Below are positions 22,757 to 33,296 of a DNA stretch of 64,000 bases, piece after piece. Source of the stretch: Raphanus sativus (lineage: Eukaryota; Streptophyta; Magnoliopsida; Brassicales; Brassicaceae); NCBI RefSeq assembly GCF_000801105.2, contig NC_079517.1:7750001-7814000 (forward strand). The letters run 5' to 3'. The translations under genes were made by a program, and so were the position numbers. The notes under the pieces were generated by a model that made no database searches, was not told where the DNA came from, and worked only from the letters and a program-made list of their open reading frames with translations. Each line of letters begins with the position of its first letter. The first letter of the stretch is position 1.

Positions 22757-24962
22757 ATGGGCGACTCCGAGGTATAATTACCTCTTTACCCCTCAATCTC
22801 CTCCCTCTTTCGAGCTCATCCTTCTTTCGATTCCTGTGATTTTTCTTTTATTCCGAGTTTTCCCGTCCTGTTTCTTCTAGACCGTGTTTTGTCTGAAAAG
22901 ACGTAACCTTGTTTTCTTGCTCTAAGCTTCCGTCCGTGTATGGTTGAATTTCCTTTATGGGTTTTGCGATGATTTGTTGTTTTTTTCTTTTGTTGTTGGG
23001 TTGGGTTGGGGTGTTTTTTGACAGAACTTAGCGGCGTTGAAGAGAGCCTACGCGGATACGATACTGAACACGACGAAGGAGGCGGCGGCGCGTGTGTTGT
23101 CTTCTGAGAAGAAGACACGCATGTATCAGCAAGAGATTGTGACGGTTAGAGATGAAGCTGTCAATACGTTGCTTAGGCTCAAAAAGATGTATGATTCAAA
23201 GGTACAATAGCTGTCTACACCTTTCCTTTTTTTTAATTCTTTGTTCGTTTCTGTGTTCGTGCCTGATTATGTTTTTTGACTTAAAGAAGTTTTTTTGCTT
23301 TGATTCTCATCCACTTGGAGCTCATTGAGCAATGGCATTGAGAAGCATTTCACGATCTTGATTGTTTTGTGGAGTTCTCATGCTTTTGATGAGCCTAGCT
23401 TACATGGTTTTGATGCATAGTGAATATTGGCTATCTGTGAGATTGTGAGTTTGGTTTATTCAATCATATATCTTGGGGCTCCTTGTTTTTTTTTCCACTG
23501 CACGGAATTGTTAAATCGTTTCAATGAGTTTATTCAGTCCAATGTTTAGCGTCAAATTTGCAGCTGATTGTTGTATTAAAAGTCAAGTAAGTGAAACCAA
23601 ATTGTGTAGCAATAGATCTTAGCAACATGTTCTGAGTCCACCACTCATTGAGTAGATTCTTTTACAATGTTTTGTTAGTGAGGCTTACAAAAATAGTAGC
23701 TCTTCTTATTTTATCTTAGCGACTTGAGGAAGAGAGCTTCCCCATTGTAATTATCTTTCGTTTGTGGCTGGCTTTTGCATTTGCGCCTCAAACTCTTAAT
23801 TTACCAAAATACTCTTTGTGGGTTGTATAGGTGAAGGAGACAGAAGAGATGTCCTTGAAGCAGCAACAAAAGGTTGAGGAACTCGAAGCTCAGCTTGGAG
23901 AAGCTGAAGATATCGTAGGAGAGCTGAGGATGGAACTGCGAGCACTTCATGATGAGCTCAATAAAGTTACTAGTCGTCGCCAGCCATCATATCTTAAAGC
24001 TGATCATCAGGATGAAAACAGTGACGCGGCAGGTTCTCTAGTCCCTGAGGTCAGATCAGGAGCTGTCCCAGTTGAACAAAGTGGATCGGTGGTGGCTAAC
24101 GGGATAATAACAAACCCATCTTTGACTCGCATAAATAGTATCAAACGGTGTTCTTCTAAAGATAGCATGGATCGTTGTCACCACACTCTTCCGTCTATAC
24201 TTACCAAACGCAGGGAGGTTGAAGGATTTGCTCAGATTATCCACTCAGTAGATAAGAAGAGTATGGCCAATGGAGATGGAGAAGACCTAATGGTGTCTCA
24301 AAACACTTCTCAGAAGGATTTTCGCACTCCAGCACCCTTGAAAACATCTCCGAAAGAGGAACATGATCAGAACAGAAAGTCTGTGATTGTCGAAACAGAG
24401 GCAACGAAGGTAGGAAAAGAGAGCTGTGAGAATATGGAGGTTGTAGCATCATCTCCTTCGTGTGAAGAAACTCCAGTTTTGGCTGCTGCTAGTAAGAACC
24501 GGTGCATCAAGTACACATTCAAGAGGAAGAGAAAGAAGGAGGCTTTAAGCAACCTTGAAGGAGATTCAACCATTGAGGAGGGCAGAAACATTAGACAGAA
24601 GACTGGGGAGAAAGACAATGGTTATTTGGAATCTCTCAAGCCTAGCTTCACCGGTGAATCATCTCGGGATAGTATATGCGTAGCACAGGTGGCCCGGCAG
24701 GTTAGTAAAATCTTAGCAAAATGCATCTAGTTCTCTGTATTCATACTAAGTTTGTTCTCCAGTGTTTGGTCTGAAAGCTGGTTTCACTAGTAATGGCCCC
24801 TTCATTGTTTTATTTTCACTATAAACTCTTGTCCCTTTTGGTTTGGTGGTTTATTTTATATGATGATGACATCTCTGTTTCTTAATTGTTTTGTTTTCTT
24901 GGCCGCAGATTGTACCGTTCTCGAAGGAGAATAGTTTTGCAGCAGAACTAGTCAACCAGTAG
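22757..24962 (+). CDS. Unknown plant protein with N-terminal coiled coil
   Basis: Four exons (22757-22771, 23025-23201, 23831-24700, 24909-24962) join in frame to 371 residues. The first exon encodes only MGDSE; I chose it because it provides an ATG, a good donor and the right phase for the next exon, which lacks an ATG before conserved-looking sequence. Residues about 6-115 are helical and charged (LAALKRAYADTILNTTKEAA, then EEMSLKQQQKVEELEAQLGE) and should form a coiled coil. The middle is Ser-rich and looks disordered. A basic cluster YTFKRKRKKE near residue 275 is a likely nuclear localisation signal. I recognise no functional domain. It corresponds to At1g74860, which to my knowledge has no assigned function. 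Confidence 0.85.
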
Positions 24963-26303
24963 GATGCTCGAGTTCCTCCTATTCATCAAGTGAAGTTTAT
25001 CTGTCCATGGTTTGGTCAAAAGAATGCAGCTTTAGCGTTAGTAGTAAAGTATTCATCTAATATATAAAATGTTACTTTTGAATTTTGAGTCAAAAAAAAA
25101 AAGAATTTTGAGTCAAAGTTTTATGTGATAAAGGATAGATGGAAACTCTGAATTCTTACGCCTGGATTGGTCAAAGAGGCATCATCATTGTATGATATCT
25201 CGAACCATTTTATGTTTTTACTTATATATATGTGAATAATATCTAACGAAGAAGTCTTTTATCCTTTGTCACTTGGTCAAAGTTATTTATGGAAATATGG
25301 ACTGAGAGACCATGGACCATCGTCTGCCTAAAAGAGGCAACCTTGAGTGACTTGTCATCAGTCAGTCTGTTTTAAAACTAGTGAATAATTGACCATTCAA
25401 AATTACTACCGGCTTCAAAGAGAGAACATTTCTTTCCCATGCTGTGCCTGTAATTACTCTAAGGAAAACTTGCTCAATCACATATTTAGATTCTGAGTCT
25501 GATTAATTATAGATTCATAGTATTTGCTAATTCTCAGTTGATAATTTTTTAATATATATAGTGTTATTCTTACAAAAGTTAATGATTTTTATTGTACTTT
25601 ATTTTCTATTTATTTACTTACAATAAAATAAAATAATAATCCATGATCATAAATAATATCTATGATGAATTAAGAAAAACATTGCTTATTTTCTAAATAA
25701 TCCAAAATCTATGAAATCAGTCTTAGAATCATAAACCTTAAATTCACCTAAACTAAATTATTGAGTTATATGCTATAATAAAAATATAGAACTTCGTAGT
25801 TATGGTAACATACATTTTTAATAAGAGAAATATTCATATATTTTTATCAATAATTGATAAGTTATATTGAAAGACACTTTTGTTTCCTTTAAAAAAAAAT
25901 ATTTATAGGTGTTGTATTACATGGTACATTCAAAGTGTGTATACCATTTTTGCTAGTCTAAAAGTAATAATTTATGGAGATTTTCATTTATATGCCGTGA
26001 AGTCCAAGGTTGAATTCAGCGACTCGACGTCGTTTTGTCCATAGCAATGACTAGTCAAAAAAAAAACACCAGGGATAGGGTGGTAATTTAACTGAACGAG
26101 CATGAGCGTATTTATATACACACACAGAGAGGCCTGGGTTCTTCGGAGAGTGAGAAATAAAAGGAACGTTGCAGAGCAGTTTCCGATTCTCATCTCTCTC
26201 TCTCTTCCACCGATTAGGGTTTGCGTTCTCTTCTACATTACTCCGTGTGTGCGTGAGTGCATCGGTGTCCTCGTTGAAATTGCTCCAGAGAAGAGAGATA
26301 GTC
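24963..26303. other. Intergenic region
   Basis: AT-rich with no gene recognised. A 15-base direct repeat, GAATTTTGAGTCAAA, separated by A-runs, lies near 25079-25117. The last 200 bases before 26304 should be the promoter and leader of the RING gene. Confidence 0.55.
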
Positions 26304-27651
26304 ATGGTTGCTGATTCGATCACAGACTCCCAACTGTTCAATGAGTCTCCGATTTCGAGAGATTTCGTCAAGAAGCGGAAGGTGAGCTTCTTCTTCTTCT
26401 TCTTCTTCTTCTTCTTCTTCGGATCCACTCCGATCCGATTACGTTCGTTTTTCTTGTATCGAGTTATAGACGCGTGGTTCCAAAGAAACGTGTAACAACC
26501 ATGCGTGATTATGGACAATAGATCTCATATTATGACTGTGAATAATCCTGAGAGATCGTAGCTTCTTTGTGATCGTGGATAACGTTTATTGTTGATGAAA
26601 TGGATATAACCTATGTTATGTTATACGTTGAATCTCTATGTTTGCAGGCGAATTGGTTTTGGAAACTGAAGCAGTGGAAGATTGATGCTCGTCGCAGGCA
26701 ATGGATTTACCAATGTATAATCTTTTTTTTCTTTTTTTCTTTTTTTTTGATCAATTTTATGAATGTTGTTGATGATGAATTGTTTGTAAAAAATGGTCAG
26801 GGAAGAGAGCTAACGTAGGTGAAGTAGGGCTAAGATCTTTGCGTGACAAGCTGATTGATAGAAAATCAGTCACAGCTTGGAGTAATGATGATGATGATGA
26901 TCATGATGGACTACGATGCTACGGATTCGCCAAATGTGATGATGATGATGTTGTCGATAGTGACGATGAGACTGATCTCTCTGCTAGTAGCCCCACGAGT
27001 GTGCTCAAGAACAAAGATTCGGATAGTAGTAAGAGTGTGCACGACTGCTTCTGCTGTTCTAAGCAGATCACTGAGGAAGAGGAAGAAGCGTTTGATGATG
27101 CGTATGACAATTGGGAAGATTTTAGCGATGCCTTGAACAGCTTTGAGAGCGAGGGGACTTTACAGCATGAAGATAGCCAGAGGAAGAAGTCTTCTCCTCA
27201 TAAAGACAAGTGCTGCAAGCAAGAAGCTTCACCAGAAAAAGCGGTTCTTCATCATCACAGAGTCGACAGTAGAAAGAACAGTAAAGACAAGTGCAAGCAA
27301 GAAGCTTTACCAGAGAAGGCGATGATTCATCGTAATGTCGGTAGAAAGAATAAGAAGAAGAAGTCTGATCAGAAGAAAGAAGGTGGTGGTGGTGGTGGTG
27401 ACGAGATAAGTGAATGTCCTATTTGCTCTGAAGAGATGGATGCAACGGATCTAAGCTTCTTACCATGTCCTTGCGGCTTTCGGCTATGTCTCTTCTGCCA
27501 TAAGCAGATCAACGAAAACGATGGACGTTGCCCAGCTTGCAGGAACAAGTATGAGCAGACGAGTAGTAACAGCGGTGAAGTTAGTTTCCAGCAACGTGGC
27601 CGTGGCACAGTTCGTTTGTCTCCTTCGTTTAAAGGACTTGACATAGCTTAA
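26304..27651 (+). CDS. NOT4-like C4C4 RING finger protein
   Basis: Three exons (26304-26381, 26648-26714, 26801-27651) give 331 residues. The body is very acidic, with Asp runs (NDDDDDHDG, KCDDDDVVDSDDETD), then a Lys-rich tract (GRKNKKKKSDQKKE) and a Gly run. The RING lies at about residues 262-305: CPICSEEM, FLPCPCGFRLCLFCHKQI, GRCPACRNKYE. The spacing and the replacement of His by Cys are those of the CNOT4/NOT4 RING, so it is a probable E3 ubiquitin ligase, but the RRM that follows in true NOT4 is absent. The position matches At1g74870. A CTT microsatellite lies in the first intron. It is convergent with NDHO, with stops 335 bases apart. Confidence 0.87.
26389..26419 (+). repeat. CTT microsatellite in intron 1 of the RING gene
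   Basis: An almost pure run of CTT/TTC triplets follows the donor site directly. It is non-coding as the gene is read. Confidence 0.8.
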
Positions 27652-27985
27652 GAGAGAAAGAAGATCGAGAGTTTTCATGGAACGTTGATAAGCCTTTTTA
27701 CTTTAGTATAATAGTTTCTCATCAGGAACGACAGTTTTGTTTAGATTGTCATCTCAGCAATAAAGGAGTGTAGATTGGTTTAGGTATGCAACTATGGAAG
27801 CTGCATTCTTTTTGTAAGATTCAGTCTCATCACATTTTTTTTCCATTCCACAACAGTTTTTTTGACTGCGGTAACTCATTTGATACATTGTATAACTCTT
27901 GACATGATCATGGTGGTTCCATTGTGTTATCATTCATCTCACAACCCATCGTATCAGTTGCATTCTTCTTGGAGACTTGTGGACT
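27652..27985. other. Convergent 3' ends of the RING gene and NDHO
   Basis: This 334-base spacer must hold both 3' UTRs. No other feature is seen. Confidence 0.6.
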
Positions 27986-28881
27986 CTATAGTCGCTCGTA
28001 AACAAGTTTCTCGGACTGCAGAAGGAACCAATAACACAGAAAACAATCATGACTTGTCATGAGGATAGTGTTACCTTTGTTTATGTATTCATAACTTATG
28101 CGTACCTTGATGAGCATATCTGTTGGTAGCCAAGCCGGTGCGGTTGGGATACCGACCCATCCAACCTAATAACTCAAAAAAGAAAAATCATTAGCTTATA
28201 AATCTATTTATGTATGTCTAATGAAACAGAACAAACAATGTGTGTGTGGCAAGTAACTTACAAGGGCATACTCTCCTGTCTCAAAGACACGAATGTCAAG
28301 GACCTGCAAGATTTTAGCAAGACTGAGTTAAACTTCTTAGCGAAAAAGGGAATGAATTCGAGTTATACCTCGCCGCGATCTTCATAGATGTAATCTAGTC
28401 CTTTGTAGAAAGGAGGATGACCAACTGACAAGTACTGTGATCACAATAAATGAAGATAAAAACGTTTCAGAACAGGGTTACAAAGAAATAAGCTTCAAAA
28501 CAGAGAAAAACCCCGAGCCTACATTGATGCTGTTGAGGTACTTCTCCTTGTCTACACGAACGATTTGACCCTTCTTCACTGTTCAAAAAACTCAAAAAAG
28601 AAATATCAAATTCTTGTTTATTGGATTCAACATATGAAACATAAACGAGGAAACCGACTCGAGTAAACCGGTTTCTTGGGAAGAGTTTTAGGGGTTTTGG
28701 TTGAAGCTGGTGAAGCTTCCGCTTCGGATTTAGTCTGTGTGCTCTGTTTCTCATTCTCTGCCTCTGCTTTGACTCTGAACTGAGTCTGAGCTCGAAGAGG
28801 GAAGCTTCTAGAAGAAAGTGGCAGTGAAGAGGAGATTGTCGAAAGAGAAGAAAGCTGAGACAGAGTCGCTGAGAACGCCAT
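27986..28881 (-). CDS. NDHO: NDH complex subunit O, chloroplastic
   Basis: NdhO is a small nucleus-encoded subunit of the chloroplast NDH complex, which runs cyclic electron flow around photosystem I. Six small exons (28881-28659, 28578-28523, 28434-28369, 28303-28262, 28165-28106, 28015-27986) join to exactly 158 residues, the length I remember for the Arabidopsis protein. Residues 1-45 are Ser-rich and act as a transit peptide (MAFSATLSQLSSLSTISSSL). The mature part begins near MKKGQIVRVDKEKYLNSINY and continues SVGHPPFYKGLDYIYEDRGE, FETGEYALVGWVGIP and TDMLIK, ending SEKLVYERL. The last exon encodes only nine residues plus the stop and could easily be missed. The position matches At1g74880. 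Intact. Confidence 0.93.
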
Positions 28882-29316
28882 TGGAGAAGACCACCAAGAA
28901 AATTTCTCTGTGTTTGGTTGGGATTTTGGGATAAGACCGCAATGGCTGGCCTCTCAAAACTCAACGGTCTAAATAAATAAAGCATAACTGAACCAATCAT
29001 AAGATGCCACGTAAGTGCCACAGACAAGCTTCCTCTGCTTTAGGATTATGTTTTAATTTATTGTTTTTTTCTCGTCTCATGTTTAATTTTTTCTTAACAA
29101 GTGAACTCGTGTATGGCATGGAAGCTCAATCATATACAAATCGTTCCAAGTTTACTTGATTGATTAAAATAACAAGAGTCATATATGCTGAGCATCAGGA
29201 TCTAAACCTTACATATACACAAAACAAAAAAACTTACCCAACCCCTTGGGTCAACCGTATATTACAGAAGCCAAGAAAAGAACAAAAAAAAACAGAGAAG
29301 TTTTTGCTCAACTCAA
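28882..29316. other. NDHO promoter and ARR15 3' flank
   Basis: About 430 bases without a gene of their own. The right part lies downstream of both possible ARR15 stop codons. Confidence 0.55.
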
Positions 29317-29377
29317 TCATGATCCTAATTTCATCCTTCTGGAAGATGGAGTGTCGTCTTCGGGAGAGGAAACAACA

Positions 29378-30538
29378 CTAGACGGTGAAGATGAAGATGA
29401 CGATGATGGTGATGATGAAGAGGAAGATGAAGAAGAAGAAGAAGATGTCGTTTTGAAGGATTCTTATAGGACTAAGGTTACTGGTTTTCTCTTCTTCAGC
29501 TTCACCACCTCTCATTCTCATTATAAGTTCTTTGAGCCGCTTCACATCTGCTAATTTCACCGGTTTTAGCAGAAAATCCTCTGCTCCTTCTGTCATGCAT
29601 CTGCATACACAAAAAAGTCTCAAAATCAAATAAACAATGTTGAGATTTATTGTATAAAGTTTATATCATTAATTAATAACAGCCACTTACTGTTCTATAC
29701 GAGGTTGTATGTTCTCAGACGACATTATCACAACTGGTATTTCTCTGAACGCTGAAGATTCCTGGTAAATAATTTTTTAAAACATAGTTTGTGTTTAAAT
29801 AAAGCTTTACTCAAAAATTTGCTCTAATAAAATGAATAAACTTGGAAAAGAAGTATTGTTTTACTTTGATCTTCTTGAGTAGTTCATAACCTGTCAGTCC
29901 CGGCATAGAGTAATCTGTCACTATCAAGTTCACCTTCGAATCCTGCTTTTCAAAAACAAAAAACAGAATCAAGAACTGTTCTTATAAACCCTTTTGAAGG
30001 TGAAATTTATGATATAAAAAACCAAGAACTGTTCTGATAAATCTTCTGATCCTTATGTTGTTTCATAAATAATCAAGAACTGTTCTTATCAACGCTTTTG
30101 AAGGTGAAGTTTATATTGTTAAGAACTGTTCTCATAAATGTTCTGATCCTTGTATTGTTTCAAATCATAGATTTCTTGAGAGCCAAACAACCAGATAAAA
30201 AAATCACCAAGGCATAATCTTTTTGTTTGGTCAGAAAACAGAGAGGTTAAGAAAGAAAGAGTACCTTAAGACCAGGATATCCTTTGTCTCCATCTAGACC
30301 AAGATACTGAAGAGCCCTAGTCCCACTCTCAACCGTCGTCACTGTAATAAATACAACAAAATCCATATATTTTCTATCAGAAATCAGAGACTAAGCAAAA
30401 GAAAGAGAATGAGCTAGTAGTACCTTTACAAGCAGAGATCCTAAGCAACCTCTCAATAACCTTACGATCAACAATACTATCGTCGACAGCCAGAACATGT
30501 AATTCCGAGGAAGAAGAAGATAAATCTCCAACTGCCAT
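29378..30538 (-). CDS. ARR15: Type-A cytokinin response regulator with frameshifted C-terminal tail
   Basis: Type-A ARRs are cytokinin-induced negative regulators of two-component signalling, consisting mostly of a phosphoreceiver domain. Five exons (30538-30424, 30341-30265, 29942-29865, 29761-29691, 29600-29378) give 187 residues as read. The receiver spans about residues 12-140: HVLAVDDS (acidic pair), [15 protein letters not shown] (phosphoacceptor Asp), VVIMSSEN (Thr/Ser position) and FLLKPVKL (conserved Lys). After [10 protein letters not shown] the frame runs into 21 Phe/Ile/Val-type residues and stops at 29378. One frame over, the same DNA encodes a Ser-rich tail, then SPEDDTPSSRRMKL, to a stop at 29317; that is the tail type of ARR15. 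So a one-base shift in a TTC repeat has altered the C-terminus, or the assembly has an error. The position matches At1g74890. Confidence 0.9.
29969..30170. repeat. Tandem duplication of about 100 bp in ARR15 intron 2
   Basis: Two diverged copies, about 29969-30067 and 30072-30165, each contain AAGAACTGTTCT twice and the words CTTTTGAAGGTGAA and TTCTGATCCTT. They lie inside the second intron. AGAACTGTTCT is itself a palindrome around a central T. Confidence 0.75.
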
Positions 30539-31580
30539 TGCTTTTTTCTTGGGAAATTGGTAGAAGCAGTGATGGAAGAAGAAGCTTTTGTAGATATTTA
30601 ACGTCACAAAAGTCAATCTGAGGGAAGGCAAGGAGTTACATAAATAAGAGAGAGAAGGGCGGTGATGGATTTTAAAACACAGAGAATCTAGAGGATTGGA
30701 TCTTGCTTGTGAAGAGAATCTAGTAAATCTATGATCGTGATATGTTCATGTGTTGTCAGATAAACGTAATCTTGTATCATCACGGTCAAAAATCTTTTTA
30801 GAGGGACCGTTCTGATTTATTACAATCTCTTTGTCTGCTCTTTTCTCTCTTATCAGACAACGACAACTCTCCTCTGTATTATAAACAGTCATTTACAAAC
30901 TACTGTAGTAGTAGTAATTACTTTTACTTATCTTTTCTATTTAATGTTTGATGAGTAAGTACTGTGTTATTAACTTATTATTATGTCTTGATAAGCTAGA
31001 AACATTAATGTCATTATCTTATCGGGGCTCCATAAGCCTTTTTTTCTCTCCATTTGACAAAGACTTATCCTCCTCTTTAACATACATAACTACTGTGAAA
31101 TCTTGTATGAGTACCGTATATTACTTGCCCTTTTCTCTTAAACAGTTTTTTTTTTAAATCATAACATTATTGCAATATTCTTCGAATACAAAATCTAAAT
31201 AGAACTTAGCTGAAAATTTTTAATAGGATGTCTCCATTGCACTTGCAGTTTGTGACTCATTGGCAAAAAAAGGAAACCAACTCGCATCTAACTCCTTCAC
31301 TAGCTGGATCAGTCACTTCAAATAAACAACTGTTTCAGTAGATGTATGCATTACATGCTTCGTAACTTGAAACAGGAAAAAGAAAAGAGAGGTTTCCTTG
31401 TATCGGGTATGTAATGCCATCACTTGAAATTTCGGGTAATATTAGTAATTTTGAAAACTTAATAACTATTTCGGTAATTTTCGGAATCTATTAGTATAGT
31501 CGTCACTGAAACAGTGAAACTAAACCACTCAGGTGAGCAACGGAACCAAAAAAAATAAATAAACTAAACCGAACCAATCG
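30539..31580. other. Divergent intergenic region between ARR15 and OTP43
   Basis: It holds the ARR15 promoter (minus) and the OTP43 promoter (plus). I did not find a convincing gene. Confidence 0.55.
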
Positions 31581-33014
31581 ATGAATCGTCTCTTCACCAA
31601 ACCGCTCTGCACCTCCGCCGCCGGAGCCAACCTAAAACCCCCGCCGCCCGATTCCGCCGCCATCTCCAAGCTCATCCTCTCATCTCCCACAAAAACACTC
31701 CCGTCAAAAACCCCATGGACACCACACCTCGTGAACTCAATCCTGAAACGCCTCTGGAACCACGGCCCAAAGGCCCTCCACTTCTTCCACCTCCTCGACC
31801 GCCGCCACCACAGCTACATCCACTCCCCCTGCTCCTTCGACCTCGCGATCGACATCGCCGCCCGCCTCCGCCTCCACACCACCGTCTGGTCCTTAATCCG
31901 CCGCATGCGCTCCCTCCGCCTCGGTCCCTCCCCTAAAACCTTCGCGATCGTCGCCGAGAGGCTCGCCTCCTCCGGGAAGCCAGACAAAGCCGTCAACCTC
32001 TTCCTCAACATGCACGAGCACGGCTGTCCCCAGGATCTCGCCTCCTTCAACACGATCCTCGACATCCTCTGCAAATCGAAACGCGTGGAGAGAGCTTACG
32101 AGCTATTCAGGGATCTCAGAGGGAGGTTCGGCGCTGCTGACGTGGTGACTTACAACGTGATGGTCAACGGCTGGTGTTTGATCAAACGCACACCAAAGGC
32201 CTTGGAGGTTTTAAAAGAGATGGTTGAGAGAGGGATCAAACCTAATCTCACCACTTACAACACTATGCTGAAAGGCTTCTTCAGAGCGGGGCAGGTTAGG
32301 CAGGGGTGGGAGTTTTTCTTGGAGATGAAGAAACGTAACTCTGGTGGTGTCGATGTTGTTACCTACACGACGGTGGTTCACGGTCTTGGTGTCTCCGGGG
32401 AGGTGAAGAGAGCTGAGAAAGTGTTCGATGAGATGATTAGAGAAGGAGTGCTTCCTTCTGTCGCCACGCACAATGCGTTGATCCAGGTTCTGTGTAAGAA
32501 AGACAGCGTGGAGAAGGCGGTTTTGGTGTTTGAGGAGATGTTGAGGAAAGGTTACGAACCGAACGTGACGACTTACAATGTGTTGATAAGAGGGTTGTTT
32601 CACGCTGGGGAGTTTGCTCGAGGAGAGGAGATGATGGGGAGGATGGAGAAGGAAGGGTGTGAGCCGAGCTTCCAGACGTATAATATGATGATACGGTATT
32701 ATTCGGAGCGCGGCGAGATTGAGAGAGCGTTGGGTTTGTTTGAGAAGATGGGGAGTAGTGGGGGTTGCTTGCCGAATTTGGATACGTATAATGTGCTGAT
32801 AAGTGGGATGTTTGTGAGGAAGAGATCGGAAGATATGGTGGTGGCTGGTAAACTGTTGCTTGAGATGGTTGAGAGAGGGTTTGTGCCGAGGAAGTTTATT
32901 TTTAATCGAGTTCTGAATGGGCTTCTTTTGACGGGGAATCAAGGTTTCGCAAAGGAGATCTTGAGGTCGCAGAGTCAATCTGGTAGCCGACTCACCAGGA
33001 AATTCAGGCTATGA
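31581..33014 (+). CDS. OTP43: Mitochondrial PPR protein OTP43
   Basis: Arabidopsis OTP43 is a mitochondrial P-class PPR protein required for trans-splicing of nad1 intron 1 and hence for complex I. This is a single uninterrupted exon of 477 residues, close to the family length. The N-terminus (MNRLFTKPLCTSAAGANLKP) fits a mitochondrial presequence. From about residue 110 onward there is an array of 35-residue PPR motifs: ASFNTILDILCKSKRVERAY, VTYNVMVNGWCLIKRTPKAL, TTYNTMLKGFFRAGQVRQGW, VTYTTVVHGLGVSGEVKRAE, THNALIQVLCKKDSVEKAV and TYNVLIRGLFHAGEF. No DYW or E domain follows, as expected for the P class. The 5' third is strikingly GC-rich compared with the flanks. The position matches At1g74900. 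Intact. Confidence 0.92.
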   Translation: MNRLFTKPLCTSAAGANLKPPPPDSAAISKLILSSPTKTLPSKTPWTPHLVNSILKRLWNHGPKALHFFHLLDRRHHSYIHSPCSFDLAIDIAARLRLHTTVWSLIRRMRSLRLGPSPKTFAIVAERLASSGKPDKAVNLFLNMHEHGCPQDLASFNTILDILCKSKRVERAYELFRDLRGRFGAADVVTYNVMVNGWCLIKRTPKALEVLKEMVERGIKPNLTTYNTMLKGFFRAGQVRQGWEFFLEMKKRNSGGVDVVTYTTVVHGLGVSGEVKRAEKVFDEMIREGVLPSVATHNALIQVLCKKDSVEKAVLVFEEMLRKGYEPNVTTYNVLIRGLFHAGEFARGEEMMGRMEKEGCEPSFQTYNMMIRYYSERGEIERALGLFEKMGSSGGCLPNLDTYNVLISGMFVRKRSEDMVVAGKLLLEMVERGFVPRKFIFNRVLNGLLLTGNQGFAKEILRSQSQSGSRLTRKFRL

Positions 33015-33296
33015 ATCTCTTACATACATGTGAAAGGGAAATGCATTGTATTAGTGAAGTTAATGCAGAGAGGATAGAGAACAGTGTATAGAAACTGCCA
33101 AACTACACAATTTGCTTTATTATCATGGGCTAGAAAACTCTGTGTGTCTGAGTATAGATGATGGAATCTGATACAAAGTTGGCAATTTTTGATGTAAATA
33201 AATGATTCATGTGAACTACTTCCCAAATACTAGCTCCTGTGATTCTCCAGTTTCAGGAACATGGTAGGGATCCACAGGGTTGGTTCCTTTCTTCAG

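Noticed and set aside
29246..29554. Plus-strand frame with a long Glu/Asp run
   Set aside because: The acidic run is the complement of the TTC repeat in the ARR15 last exon.
32211..32978. 255-codon minus-strand frame
   Set aside because: Antisense shadow of the OTP43 exon; composition (His/Leu/Ser rich) follows from the PPR codons opposite.
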